A stretch of 64,000 bases of DNA from an uncultured Gammaproteobacteria bacterium. Its GTDB lineage: Bacteria > Pseudomonadota > Gammaproteobacteria > GCA-001735895. Shown piece after piece: positions 21,801-30,925 of this stretch (positions within the stretch are counted from its first letter, which is position 1; each line of letters opens with the position of its first letter). A program made the position numbers and the translations under genes. The DNA is taken from NCBI GenBank assembly GCA_947260025.1, contig CAMYON010000013.1, positions 84,806-148,805 of the forward strand, read 5' to 3'. Below the pieces are notes generated by a model. That model was not told the origin of the DNA. It was given only the letters and a program-made list of their open reading frames with translations, and searched no databases.

Positions 21801-22451
21801 CCCTGGTACCTGGCTCGATTTTTACGCTACCCGATGTCGCACCGCGATCAGGCGCTAGCTGAACCGACCGATATCGAAACCCTGAATTCGCTGCTGCGAA
21901 GTCTCGCAGGATTACACAGCCTGCCCCCTGCCCAGGATCTGGATTTGCTGCAGCGTATCGCGCAGCAGCAGGCAGTTGCATGGCGGGACGAATCGATTAT
22001 CTCCATCGAAGAAATGCCGGGGCCGACGGGCGAAACCAACCAGCTTTCCGCGCATCCGCGTGGCGTTGTTTTATGTCTCGGCCCCGGTCGGGAAGCCGCG
22101 CTGTTGCAGGCTCTGTCAGCGCTTGCCCAGCAAAATCGGGTGGTCATTGTCGCCGAGCAGGGCGAACAGCTAGCCGCCTTGCTGCGCGAAAATGGACTCC
22201 CGGCCGTGGGTGTCGAGGGCGATATCGACGCTGATTGCCTGCAATCTATCGAGGGTATCGATGCCGTCATGTCGCAGGCGCAGCCGCAACGGCTAACCGA
22301 GTATCGAATCGCGTTGGCTGGCAGGGATTCGAAACTGATTCCGTTGATCTGCGAAGACGGAGTACTCGAACGCCTTATCGTCGAGCGTCACCTGTGCATC
22401 GACACCACGGCTGCCGGCGGTAATGCCAGCCTGATTGCCGCGGGCAGTTAG
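18813..22451 (+). CDS. putA: Bifunctional proline dehydrogenase / glutamate-semialdehyde dehydrogenase PutA
   Basis: A 1212-residue PutA oxidising proline to glutamate. The PRODH barrel (about residues 190-460) shows R-L-V-K-G-A-Y-W-D and the FAD-site segments. The aldehyde dehydrogenase domain (about 550-1000) shows P-W-N-F-P-L-A, F-T-G-S-T-A-T and the catalytic Cys in S-A-G-Q-R-C-S-A-L-R. A C-terminal ALDH-superfamily-like extension of about 200 residues follows. There is no N-terminal ribbon-helix-helix domain, so this PutA should not repress its own gene. It resembles the type B architecture. The ATG has AGGA upstream. Confidence 0.95.
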   Translation: MSITASVVPPVSQDTIRARIRACYLADEASVVRELIGSAGFSSDERSEISSMAAELVTRVRANSSPSMMENFLAEYGLTTREGVALMCLAEALLRVPDAETIDELIEDKISPGNWGQHLGHSGSPLVNASTWALLLTGKIIGPEDEKGFGQIVHALVKRLGEPLVRNAVAQAMREMGRHFVLGTSIEKASERARQLEKKGYTYSYDMLGEAARTDADARRYHLAYSDAITELARNCRHADSRDNPGISVKLSALHPRYEIGQYQRVMDELVPRVESLAMLACSANMGFNIDAEEADRLDISLDVIEAVLANPALRGWNGFGVVVQAFGKRAAPVLDWLYALAQRLDRRIMVRLVKGAYWDTEVKRAQVLGLSGYPVFTRKVNTDLSYMACARKLLTMTDRIYPQFATHNAHSVAAVLNLAGGQKDFEFQRLHGMGEALHDDVHRHHQTRCRIYAPVGEHQDLLAYLVRRLLENGANSSFVNQIVDTSITPQSIARDPIDVIDDLEQLSNPNIPMPIDLYAPARRNSQGWDITDPATLEDLNQQRQALLDKTWQAQPLTASQTSSDEAREVLNPADPDDQVGQVFDANAATVESAIQGAIEGFDDWSSTAVATRADYLQRIADEYEANAAELFALLAREAGKSWLDAVGEVREAVDFARYYASQAENLGLDGRARGVIGCISPWNFPLAIFSGQIFAALAAGNCVLAKPAEQTSLVAAFAVELMYRAGIPRSALQLLPGSGAIVGAALSADARIAGICFTGSTATAMHINRNMARQLPAQAPLIAETGGLNAMIVDSTALPEQVVRDVLASAFQSAGQRCSALRVLYLQEDVADKILEMLFGAMDELSIGNPWYLATDVGPVIDNAAKQKIDAHCQQMADQGRVIKSLSAPKTGLFVAPTVIELDGIEQLEEEIFGPVLHLCRFAASDIDAVVDSINARGFGLTFGIHTRVDSRVEQVVKRIRAGNVYVNRNQIGAVVGTQPFGGEGLSGTGPKAGGPWYLARFLRYPMSHRDQALAEPTDIETLNSLLRSLAGLHSLPPAQDLDLLQRIAQQQAVAWRDESIISIEEMPGPTGETNQLSAHPRGVVLCLGPGREAALLQALSALAQQNRVVIVAEQGEQLAALLRENGLPAVGVEGDIDADCLQSIEGIDAVMSQAQPQRLTEYRIALAGRDSKLIPLICEDGVLERLIVERHLCIDTTAAGGNASLIAAGS

Positions 22452-22465
22452 CCCTGATTAAAGCT

Positions 22466-22975
22466 TTAGCTCACGACCCGGTAAAAAATGTCGTGATCGC
22501 AGGCGGGGCAGCGGGGTATCTGCCCGGTAGCCGGTAAATTGATAGCTTCGTCGCAGTTGCAGCAGCTAAAAGTCCCTGCGTTGCAAACTTCACCACTGCG
22601 GTACAGGCTTGCCTGGTGATCCTCGTATTCGAATTCGTGAAAATCGAGCCAGGCCTTGTCTGCGGCCCTTGCAACCAGATCGATAAACCGGTCCTCCACC
22701 AGCGCGAGGTCGAAGCTCAGCCAGTCCTTCAGCTCCTTGCCTTGCTGGTTCATCGTTTTGTTGGCCTTGTGCAGGTCTCGCTTAAGTGTATCTCCAAGGC
22801 CCTCGGCTTCTTCCTGGGTAAGGGCGAACAGTTCCCGGGCCAATACCTGGGCATTGTGCACCATCTCGTCAATGGTCGGAGCCAGCGCTTCTTCGGCATT
22901 GTGTACTGCTTCGCTGACGTTCTCCACCATGTGGTCAAACGCCGCCACCAGTTTGTCTTTTTCGTTAATATCCAT
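22466..22975 (-). CDS. Zinc-ribbon protein, DUF1451 (YbeL) family
   Basis: A 169-residue protein with a long helical, charged N-terminal part and a C-terminal zinc ribbon. The Cys pairs are C-C-N-C and C-P-A-C (spacing about 18), ending in H-D-I-F-Y-R-V. Escherichia coli YbeL belongs to the same family, whose role is unknown. ATG at 22975 with an in-frame GGA just upstream is favoured over an extended start. It is convergent with putA after 14 bases and divergent from the thioesterase-like gene. Confidence 0.8.
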   Translation of the reverse strand: MDINEKDKLVAAFDHMVENVSEAVHNAEEALAPTIDEMVHNAQVLARELFALTQEEAEGLGDTLKRDLHKANKTMNQQGKELKDWLSFDLALVEDRFIDLVARAADKAWLDFHEFEYEDHQASLYRSGEVCNAGTFSCCNCDEAINLPATGQIPRCPACDHDIFYRVVS

Positions 22976-23028
22976 GGATCCATTAATAACGCATAATATC
23001 GGGCTGCACAAGTTAGCCTTCGCATTCG

Positions 23029-23520
23029 ATGACACAGATCAAATCCAGCGGCGCCCAGGGTCCGGTTTTAGCCTGGTGGGACCGACTTTCGGCCTGGCCG
23101 GGAGGCTCCTGGTTGTTTAGCCTGGCGCTCGGCCTGATCGCACCTTACAGCGGCACGATCGGCGCTCGCGTCGAGGAAATCAGGCCGGGTTTTGCACGCG
23201 TGACCCTGCGCGACCGACGCCGGGTGCGCAACCACCTGCGTTCGATACATGCGATCGCGCTGATAAACCTGGGTGAAATTGCGACCGGGCTGGCCGTCCT
23301 GTCGACCGTCTCCGCTAACATGCGTGGCATCGTGCTCGGCATCCAGGCCAATTATGTAAAAAAAGCGCGCGGCAAACTTACCGCGACTGCCGATTTTCAA
23401 TTACCCGAGCTGGTCGAAGAAAATACCCCGTGCGAGGTCACGGCGCAGCTGCGGGACGAGTCCGGCGAGATGGTCGCCGAGGTCAAAGCCACCTGGCTAA
23501 TCGGCTACGGGACATCATGA
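23029..23520 (+). CDS. Hotdog-fold thioesterase-like protein (DUF4442)
   Basis: A 163-residue hotdog-fold protein of the DUF4442/YiiD C-terminal type. The R-N-H-L-R-S-I-H-A-I-A-L-I-N-L-G-E segment corresponds to the long central helix, and the domain spans nearly the whole protein. Relatives are suspected acyl-CoA or acyl-ACP thioesterases, but the substrate is unknown. It is the first gene of a three-gene operon; its stop overlaps the next start (ATGA). Confidence 0.78.
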   Translation: MTQIKSSGAQGPVLAWWDRLSAWPGGSWLFSLALGLIAPYSGTIGARVEEIRPGFARVTLRDRRRVRNHLRSIHAIALINLGEIATGLAVLSTVSANMRGIVLGIQANYVKKARGKLTATADFQLPELVEENTPCEVTAQLRDESGEMVAEVKATWLIGYGTS

Positions 23521-24512
23521 AACCAGAGTTTCCCGACGCCGCCAAAAGATTTTGCGAACAGGTCGGCATTCGCTACCCGGTCATTGGCGGGCCGATGTAC
23601 CCGTGCAGCAATCCCGAGCTCACCGCCGCGGTGTCGGCAGCCGGCGGGATCGGTATCCTGCAGCCTATCTCGCTAACCTACGTCCACGGTCACGATTACC
23701 GCGAAGGCATCCGCCTGATGCGCCGACTGACCGACAAGCCGATCGGCATGAATGCGCTGATCGAAAAATCGTCGGAAAAGTATCGGCAGCGCATGTCGCT
23801 CTGGATCGATATCGCGCTCGAAGAAGGTGTTCGATTTTTCGTTACATCGTTGGGCAAGCCCGACTGGGTCGTGGAGCGCGTGCATGCCGCAGGCGGTCTG
23901 GTCTACCACGACGTCACCGAGTTGAAGTGGGCCCGAATCGGGCTCGATAACGGTGCCGACGGGCTGATCTGCGTCAATAATCGAGCGGGTGGTCACGCCG
24001 GCGAAAGAACGATGCGCACGCTTTACGAGGAATTGCATGGTCTGGGCGCGCCGCTGGTCTGTGCCGGCGGTATTGGCGAAGCAGCCGGGTTATGGGAAGC
24101 ACTGGACTATGGTTACGCCGCCTGCCAGTTGGGGACGCGCTTCATCGCGAGCCACGAGTGCCGGGCAAGCGAAGCCTACAAGCAGGCGGTTATCAACGCT
24201 AACGAAGCCGATATCGTGCTGTCGGAACGAATTACCGGAATCCCGGTGTCGGTGATCAATACCGACTTTATCAAGCGCAGCGGCACCCGCATCGGTCGGT
24301 TTGCTCGCTGGATGCTGAGCGGCAATACCACCAAGCACTGGATGCGCATGTATTACGGATTGAAATCGATCTGGCAACTGAAACGCTCATCGCTCGATGA
24401 AACCGGTGAAAAAGACTACTGGCAGGCGGGCAAGAGCGTGTCCGGCATCGATAGTATCGAGACCTGCGAAACCATCATGCAACGATTGCTAACCCGAGGG
24501 GTCAAAAAATAA
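23517..24512 (+). CDS. Nitronate monooxygenase / 2-nitropropane dioxygenase-like flavoprotein
   Basis: A 331-residue FMN-dependent TIM-barrel protein of the NMO/NPD family. It shows Y-P-V-I-G-G-P-M near the start, A-G-G-I-G-I-L, the N-N-R-A-G-G-H-A-G motif, and phosphate-binding A-G-G-I-G-E and L-G-T-R-F segments. Members oxidise propionate-3-nitronate, or act as enoyl reductases in some lipid pathways. The ATG overlaps the preceding stop by four bases; the frame's upstream extension lies over the thioesterase gene. The substrate is not deducible. Confidence 0.83.
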   Translation: MKPEFPDAAKRFCEQVGIRYPVIGGPMYPCSNPELTAAVSAAGGIGILQPISLTYVHGHDYREGIRLMRRLTDKPIGMNALIEKSSEKYRQRMSLWIDIALEEGVRFFVTSLGKPDWVVERVHAAGGLVYHDVTELKWARIGLDNGADGLICVNNRAGGHAGERTMRTLYEELHGLGAPLVCAGGIGEAAGLWEALDYGYAACQLGTRFIASHECRASEAYKQAVINANEADIVLSERITGIPVSVINTDFIKRSGTRIGRFARWMLSGNTTKHWMRMYYGLKSIWQLKRSSLDETGEKDYWQAGKSVSGIDSIETCETIMQRLLTRGVKK

Positions 24513-25126
24513 TGCAGACAAAACTCTACTACGTTCACGATCCGATGTGCAGCTGGTGCTGGGGATTCGAACCGACACGCCGGCAACTGTTTACAGCACT
24601 CGAGGGCCGGCTGCAGATTGAACGCCTGGTTGGCGGCCTGGCACCCGATACAGACGAGCCGATGCCAGAAACGATGCGCAACATGCTACAGCAAACCTGG
24701 CACCGCATCGCGACATCGATTCCGGGAACCGAGTTCAATTTCGAGTTCTGGGAAAAATGCCAGCCGCGTCGTGCCACTTATCCGGCGAACCGCGCGGTTA
24801 TCGCGGCCCGCGCCCAGGGCGAGGAATTCGATACGCAGATGACCGCACGCATCCAGCGGGCCTATTACCTGGAGGCCCGTAATCCTTCCGACGACAGCAC
24901 GCTGATCGAACTGGCCGACGATATCGGCCTCGATAGCGAACGTTTCGCGGATGAACTGACGTCGGCGGCGTTACAGCAGCAATTGCTGCAGGAAATCCAG
25001 CACAGTCGCATGCTCGGCATTGACAGCTTCCCGAGTCTTGCCGTGGAAAAATCGGGGCAGTTACACCACATCGCTCTGAACTATACCGATGCGCAGGCGA
25101 TGCTGGCGCAGATCGAGGCAATCTGA
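24512..25126 (+). CDS. DsbA-family thioredoxin-fold protein
   Basis: A 204-residue cytoplasmic (no signal peptide) DsbA-like protein. It has an N-terminal C-S-W-C redox motif in D-P-M-C-S-W-C-W-G-F, an inserted helical domain, and a cis-proline loop S-F-P-S-L near the end. It is similar to FrnE/YwbO-like isomerase-type proteins. The stop of the upstream flavoprotein and this ATG share one base, so the three genes form one operon. The redox partner is unknown. Confidence 0.85.
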   Translation: MQTKLYYVHDPMCSWCWGFEPTRRQLFTALEGRLQIERLVGGLAPDTDEPMPETMRNMLQQTWHRIATSIPGTEFNFEFWEKCQPRRATYPANRAVIAARAQGEEFDTQMTARIQRAYYLEARNPSDDSTLIELADDIGLDSERFADELTSAALQQQLLQEIQHSRMLGIDSFPSLAVEKSGQLHHIALNYTDAQAMLAQIEAI

Positions 25127-25132
25127 AGTAGT

Positions 25133-25963
25133 CTAGAGAATCGCTTCCCGGATCTCTTCTATCTCGATTACGCCGCCGGTCATATTGATTTCTTCGACAT
25201 TGTCGGCCATGCCGAGGCGTTCAAAAGCCGAAACCTGGCTGTGATCGACGCTAGCCAGCGGATGGCCCGGGTCGTCGAGTGTCTGCAATAGCGCTACCTG
25301 CACGATGTCTACGTAATCTGCCTTACCGTTGTCGCCATTGCGTTCGATATTGAGGTGCTCGGCCGGTACCTTGACCAGCGCTTCACTGAAGCCCCAGTTC
25401 CTGAGAATCTGGCTACCTACCACCGGGTATATTTCGTACATCAGTTTTTCCAGCAGCTGTGCATTGCCCAGTATGTCAGGATAGTTTTCGGCCTTGACCA
25501 GAATAGGGGAGAGACCGATAGAATGTGTCAAACCCGCAAGCAGCGCGCTATCGGCTTCCAGCGTGGTCGAGGTTTTCGCAATCATGGCGCTGAGCGCAGC
25601 AACGTCGGTGCTCTGTTTCCAGGCCGCGCGCAGGTAGTGATCGACCACCGGGTGAGTCGCCTGGAACAACTGTTTCATGACCAGGCTGGTGGCAAGCGAA
25701 CGTACCGTGTCCAGGCCCATTCGCATCGCCGCCGCCTGTACCGTCTCGGCTGGGTTGATACCGCGGTAAAGCGCCGAGTTACCTACCTGAACGATACGCG
25801 CCGACAGCGCCGCATCGGTTTCGATGATCCTGGCGACATCGGTTATCGAGGCGTTGTCATCGTCCGCGGTTTCGCGCACGCGTATCGCGACTTCGGGCAG
25901 GGTGGGTAACGGCAAACGATCGTTTTCGAGATCGTCGATAATAGATTCGGGCGTGATACTCAT
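25133..25963 (-). CDS. HDOD domain protein
   Basis: A 276-residue protein made almost entirely of an HDOD domain, a degenerate HD phosphohydrolase fold used in signalling. The segment L-P-x-L-P-E-V-A-x-x-V (about residues 18-30), the D-x-A-L-S-A-R-I-V-Q-V-x-N-S-A-L-Y motif and a helix around M-G-L-x-x-V-R-S-L-A are diagnostic. No additional output domain (GGDEF, EAL) is attached. It converges with the DsbA-like gene with six bases between stops. Confidence 0.85.
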   Translation of the reverse strand: MSITPESIIDDLENDRLPLPTLPEVAIRVRETADDDNASITDVARIIETDAALSARIVQVGNSALYRGINPAETVQAAAMRMGLDTVRSLATSLVMKQLFQATHPVVDHYLRAAWKQSTDVAALSAMIAKTSTTLEADSALLAGLTHSIGLSPILVKAENYPDILGNAQLLEKLMYEIYPVVGSQILRNWGFSEALVKVPAEHLNIERNGDNGKADYVDIVQVALLQTLDDPGHPLASVDHSQVSAFERLGMADNVEEINMTGGVIEIEEIREAIL

Positions 25964-26034
25964 GGTCTCTCGAGTGGTTTAATAATTTACACTCGAGTAT
26001 AGATGCCTATTCTGTTTTCGCAGCCCGATTGGGA

Positions 26035-27021
26035 TTAATTTTCCAACGAATAGGGCAGATCGACGTTACGTATTGTGGTTTGGGGTTGTTTCAGTAAATT
26101 TAGTTGACCCGCATCGGCTTTCGCGATCTGGGCGATATACAGGCAATGGCACAAGCCCTGTTCATCGAACTCGGCGTCGACCACCTTGCCACTGCCGTCG
26201 ATCTCTTCCTTACCCTGCATGACCAGTTCGTCACCGGGTTGGGGTAGCTGCTCGGTTTGCAGCTCGGCGAGGTACATGCGCCGCTTCAGTTTCCCGAGAT
26301 ACTGCATGCGCGCGACGATTTCCTGACCGGGGTAACAACCCTTCTTGAAACTGACTGCGTCTAGCGCTCCCAGGTTGGCCATCTGCAGTACGAACTCTTC
26401 CGAGGTCTGCGGGTAAATCGACGGGATACCGGCCCTTATTTCGGATAGATGCCAGGATTGGTAAGCGGCGACCCTCAATTTCGCGGCAAATTGCTGCCAC
26501 AGATCGATGGCTTCGTCGGCCGACAGGCATAACAGCAGGAAGCGCTGTTGCGTTCCGAGCGGCTCGAGTCGCATCGAGATGACGGAATCGGTTTGTACAA
26601 CCGCGTTGGTGGCCGTCGGCAATAACGAGTGGTCGATGACACCGGGTTGGTCGGTGACAATAGCAAAGCGCGCGAAGTAGTCGCTGGCGTCGGCGAGGGT
26701 TACCTGTGCCTGCACGATATACTTGAAAAGCTGCTGTAACAACGGCACGACCATCGGCTTGACGGTCACCAGGATATAGCCGTTTGAAACCTGAACCACC
26801 CTGAAAATCCCGAGCATTCGGCCTTTCGGTGTCGAATAGGAGCTGATCTGAAGGCTTGCTTCATCGATCAGACCGATATCGTTGCTAAGCTGATTCTGCA
26901 AAAAATCGCGGGCATCGGTACCGCTGACCAGGATAAGCCCTATCTCATCGGCCGAACAGATGTAATCGCCGCTGGCAACGACGTCGCTACTGCGGTCCTT
27001 GAATTCCTGCCAATGTATCAT
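26035..27021 (-). CDS. ygfZ: tRNA-modifying protein YgfZ (folate-binding)
   Basis: A 328-residue GcvT-like folate-binding protein. It carries the family hallmark K-G-C-Y-P-G-Q-E-I-V-A-R with its essential Cys (about residue 228), preceded by an R-A-G-I-P region. YgfZ supports assembly or repair of certain iron-sulfur enzymes including MiaB. It overlaps the end of queG by four bases (ATGA), so the two are translated together; both touch tRNA modification. Confidence 0.92.
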   Translation of the reverse strand: MIHWQEFKDRSSDVVASGDYICSADEIGLILVSGTDARDFLQNQLSNDIGLIDEASLQISSYSTPKGRMLGIFRVVQVSNGYILVTVKPMVVPLLQQLFKYIVQAQVTLADASDYFARFAIVTDQPGVIDHSLLPTATNAVVQTDSVISMRLEPLGTQQRFLLLCLSADEAIDLWQQFAAKLRVAAYQSWHLSEIRAGIPSIYPQTSEEFVLQMANLGALDAVSFKKGCYPGQEIVARMQYLGKLKRRMYLAELQTEQLPQPGDELVMQGKEEIDGSGKVVDAEFDEQGLCHCLYIAQIAKADAGQLNLLKQPQTTIRNVDLPYSLEN

Positions 27022-28061
27022 TTCGCGTTGCTCTGTTGTTGAATCGCCCAGTCTATATGATGCCGGATAAAATCGCTGTGAGTGGCGTAGTCTCGTTTCA
27101 GCGTCGCTACTATATGAGGATCAGGCGCCGCGTTTCCAAGTGCGATGACAACGTTTCTTAACCAGCACTGATGCCCGATTCGGCGAATGGCCGAGCCCTC
27201 CATTTTGCGCAGAAACTCGGCCTCGGTCCAGCGGTAGCATTCCATCAGGGAAATCATGTCGAGCCCGTGGCGTGGCTGAAAATCAGGCTCATTGCTATAC
27301 CTTGCGAATCGATTCCAGGGACAGACCAGTTGGCAATCGTCACAACCGTAGATTCGGTTGCCGATGGCGGCACGAAATTCCAGCGGGATCTCGGAGCGAT
27401 GCTCGATCGTGAGATAGGAGATGCAGCGCCTGGCGTCGACCAGGTATGGCTCGACGATCGCCGCCGTGGGGCAGATATCGATACAGCTGGTACAACGTCC
27501 GCAGTGATTCTCCAACGGCGCGTCGATCTCGAGCGCCATATCGGTAAATATCTCCCCCAGGAAAAACCAGGACCCATGCTCGCGCTGCAGCAGGTTGCTG
27601 TGCTTGCCCTGCCAGCCGATTCCGGCCTTGGCCGCGAGCGCTTTTTCCAGCACCGGTGCGCTATCGGTAAACACGCGATACCCCATCTTGCCGTAAATCT
27701 CGACGATACGCTCGGCAAAGGTCTGCAGCCGTTTGCGCATCAGCTTGTGGTAGTCGCGCCCCAGGGCGTAGCGCGAGACGTAGGCGAGGTCGTCCCGTTC
27801 GAGCAAATCCAGTGGGCTTTGCTGTTCTGCAACCAGGTAGTCGAGCCTGACGCAGATTACCGACAAGGTGTCTGGCACCAGTTCCGGCGGATGCAGCCGC
27901 TTGCTGACGTTGCGCGCCATATAGCTCATCTCCCCGTGAAAATTACGGTCTATCCATTGTTGGTAGAGCCGATGGTGCGGATCGAGCCTGACGTCGGTTA
28001 TGCCGACCTGCTGGAATCCCAGGTCGCGTCCGATTTTTTTGATAGTTTCAGTTTTCGACAA
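27018..28061 (-). CDS. queG: Epoxyqueuosine reductase
   Basis: A 347-residue cobalamin and iron-sulfur enzyme that performs the last step of queuosine synthesis on tRNA. Two 4Fe-4S cluster motifs are present: C-G-R-C-T-S-C-I-D-I-C-P and C-D-D-C-Q-L-V-C-P-W-N. The start is a TTG; no other start fits the family N-terminus (L-G-F-Q-Q-V-G-I-T-D about residue 14). It is the first gene of a pair with ygfZ. Confidence 0.93.
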   Translation of the reverse strand: MSKTETIKKIGRDLGFQQVGITDVRLDPHHRLYQQWIDRNFHGEMSYMARNVSKRLHPPELVPDTLSVICVRLDYLVAEQQSPLDLLERDDLAYVSRYALGRDYHKLMRKRLQTFAERIVEIYGKMGYRVFTDSAPVLEKALAAKAGIGWQGKHSNLLQREHGSWFFLGEIFTDMALEIDAPLENHCGRCTSCIDICPTAAIVEPYLVDARRCISYLTIEHRSEIPLEFRAAIGNRIYGCDDCQLVCPWNRFARYSNEPDFQPRHGLDMISLMECYRWTEAEFLRKMEGSAIRRIGHQCWLRNVVIALGNAAPDPHIVATLKRDYATHSDFIRHHIDWAIQQQSNAK

Positions 28062-28154
28062 TTGGTTGTAGCGCGTTTAAGCGGGTAATTAACCCGGATT
28101 CGAGTGCATCTTTTGTAGCGGCTGGTACAATATCGCATTTTTAATCAAAGCAGA

Positions 28155-29815
<1,661 letters not shown>

Positions 29816-29857
29816 GGGACTATACTTTGCAGGAACCAGGCCGCTTCGGAATGCCAG

Positions 29858-30376
29858 ATGAAACTGTTCGCAAAATTGATGATCGCAGTGCTGTTTATTG
29901 GGATGATGTTACCGTTTACGATCCTCAAGGGTCCTGATGGCAAAACGCTGATGAGCCTTTCAGATATCTCCTTGCCAGATTTTTCGATACCCAAGATGCC
30001 CAAATTTTCGCAGGCGTTCGAAGGTAGTGAACCCATTCCTGGCGACGACAGTGACCTGAGCGGCAAAGACCTGTTCTACCAATGGTATGATGCCAAGGGT
30101 AATGTGCAGTTCACTACCGAACCTCCCGCGAAAGGAATCGAGTACACTATCAAGGGCTTCGATCCCAACACGAATGTGATCCAGGCGGTTAAGGAGCCGC
30201 CGGAGCAAGACCCGATGGATGAAGCCGATACAGACGAGCAGAAATCCGCTAAAACAGATGACTTCGGAAATCCATATTCCGGGGACAGCATCAAGAAACT
30301 GTTAGACGACGCCAGGAATGTCGAAAAGCTGATTAATCAGCGCTTCAAGGACCAGGAATCCGCACTTAACCAATAG
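29858..30376 (+). CDS. DUF4124 domain protein
   Basis: A 172-residue protein with an N-terminal hydrophobic segment (signal or anchor, residues 5-22) and a short DUF4124 region: Y-Q-W-Y-D-A-K-G-N-V-Q-F-T near residues 75-90. A hydrophilic, acidic C-terminal half follows. DUF4124 occurs in many periplasmic proteins of proteobacteria; the function is unknown. It precedes an OmpH/Skp gene by 12 bases and likely shares its transcript. Confidence 0.72.
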   Translation: MKLFAKLMIAVLFIGMMLPFTILKGPDGKTLMSLSDISLPDFSIPKMPKFSQAFEGSEPIPGDDSDLSGKDLFYQWYDAKGNVQFTTEPPAKGIEYTIKGFDPNTNVIQAVKEPPEQDPMDEADTDEQKSAKTDDFGNPYSGDSIKKLLDDARNVEKLINQRFKDQESALNQ

Positions 30377-30388
30377 AGATATCAACGC

Positions 30389-30877
30389 ATGAAATTAACC
30401 ACATTTATTCTGCTGGCAGTTTTGAGCTTTAACCTCAATGCCGCCGGTAAAAGCGCATTCATCAATTCCAAGGTGTTGTTGGAGCAATCACCCCAGGCCA
30501 TTGCCGCCAATACCGAGTTACAGAAACAATTCGGAGAGCGCGAGCAAAGCCTGCGCAACCTGGCGCAAAGCATTCAGGAAATGGAACAGACCTATAAGAG
30601 CGATAGCGCGGTGATGAGCGACGAGCAAAAGAAAAAGGCCGAGGACAACATCATTCAGAACAAACGCCGCTTTCAGTTTGAACAACAATCGCTAAAAGAA
30701 GATTTACAAACCAAGCAGCGAGAGTTGCTACAGCAGGTGCAGGTTTCTATCAAGTCCGTGATTCAGGCCTTTGGCAAACGGGAGGGGTATGATTTCATTT
30801 TTACCGATTCCAGCATTGCCTATGCCAGTGACGCGGTAAACATCACCGATAAAATCCTCGAGGAACTGAAGAAGTAA
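30389..30877 (+). CDS. OmpH/Skp-family periplasmic chaperone
   Basis: A 162-residue exported protein with a signal peptide ending near residue 19 (N-A-A-G). Its long helices (about residues 40-115) are rich in Glu, Gln and Lys, and it ends with the family pattern Y-D-F-I-F-T-D-S-S-I-A-Y-A. Skp trimers hold unfolded outer membrane proteins. The usual Skp setting near bamA and lpxD is absent, so it may be a paralogue and no symbol is given. Confidence 0.82.
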   Translation: MKLTTFILLAVLSFNLNAAGKSAFINSKVLLEQSPQAIAANTELQKQFGEREQSLRNLAQSIQEMEQTYKSDSAVMSDEQKKKAEDNIIQNKRRFQFEQQSLKEDLQTKQRELLQQVQVSIKSVIQAFGKREGYDFIFTDSSIAYASDAVNITDKILEELKK

Positions 30878-30885
30878 GCCAACTT

Positions 30886-30915
30886 GCCAGTCCTGGCGAC
30901 ACGCGCCGGACTGGC
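30886..30915. terminator. Bidirectional stem-loop between the OmpH gene and rne
   Basis: GCCAGTCC at 30886-30893 pairs exactly with GGACTGGC at 30908-30915. An inner GGCG/CGCC pair extends the stem past a one-base bulge, leaving a 5-base loop. It sits between two converging genes. There is no strong T run on either side, so termination efficiency is uncertain. Confidence 0.5.
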
Positions 30916-30925
30916 ATGCCTGGCT

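Noticed and set aside
27171-28088. Long frame antisense to queG
   Set aside because: Entirely overlaps a clear QueG with both iron-sulfur motifs; no homology seen in the antisense product.
28089-28154. Fluoride riboswitch before crcB
   Set aside because: The spacer is short and I could not find the conserved crcB-motif elements.
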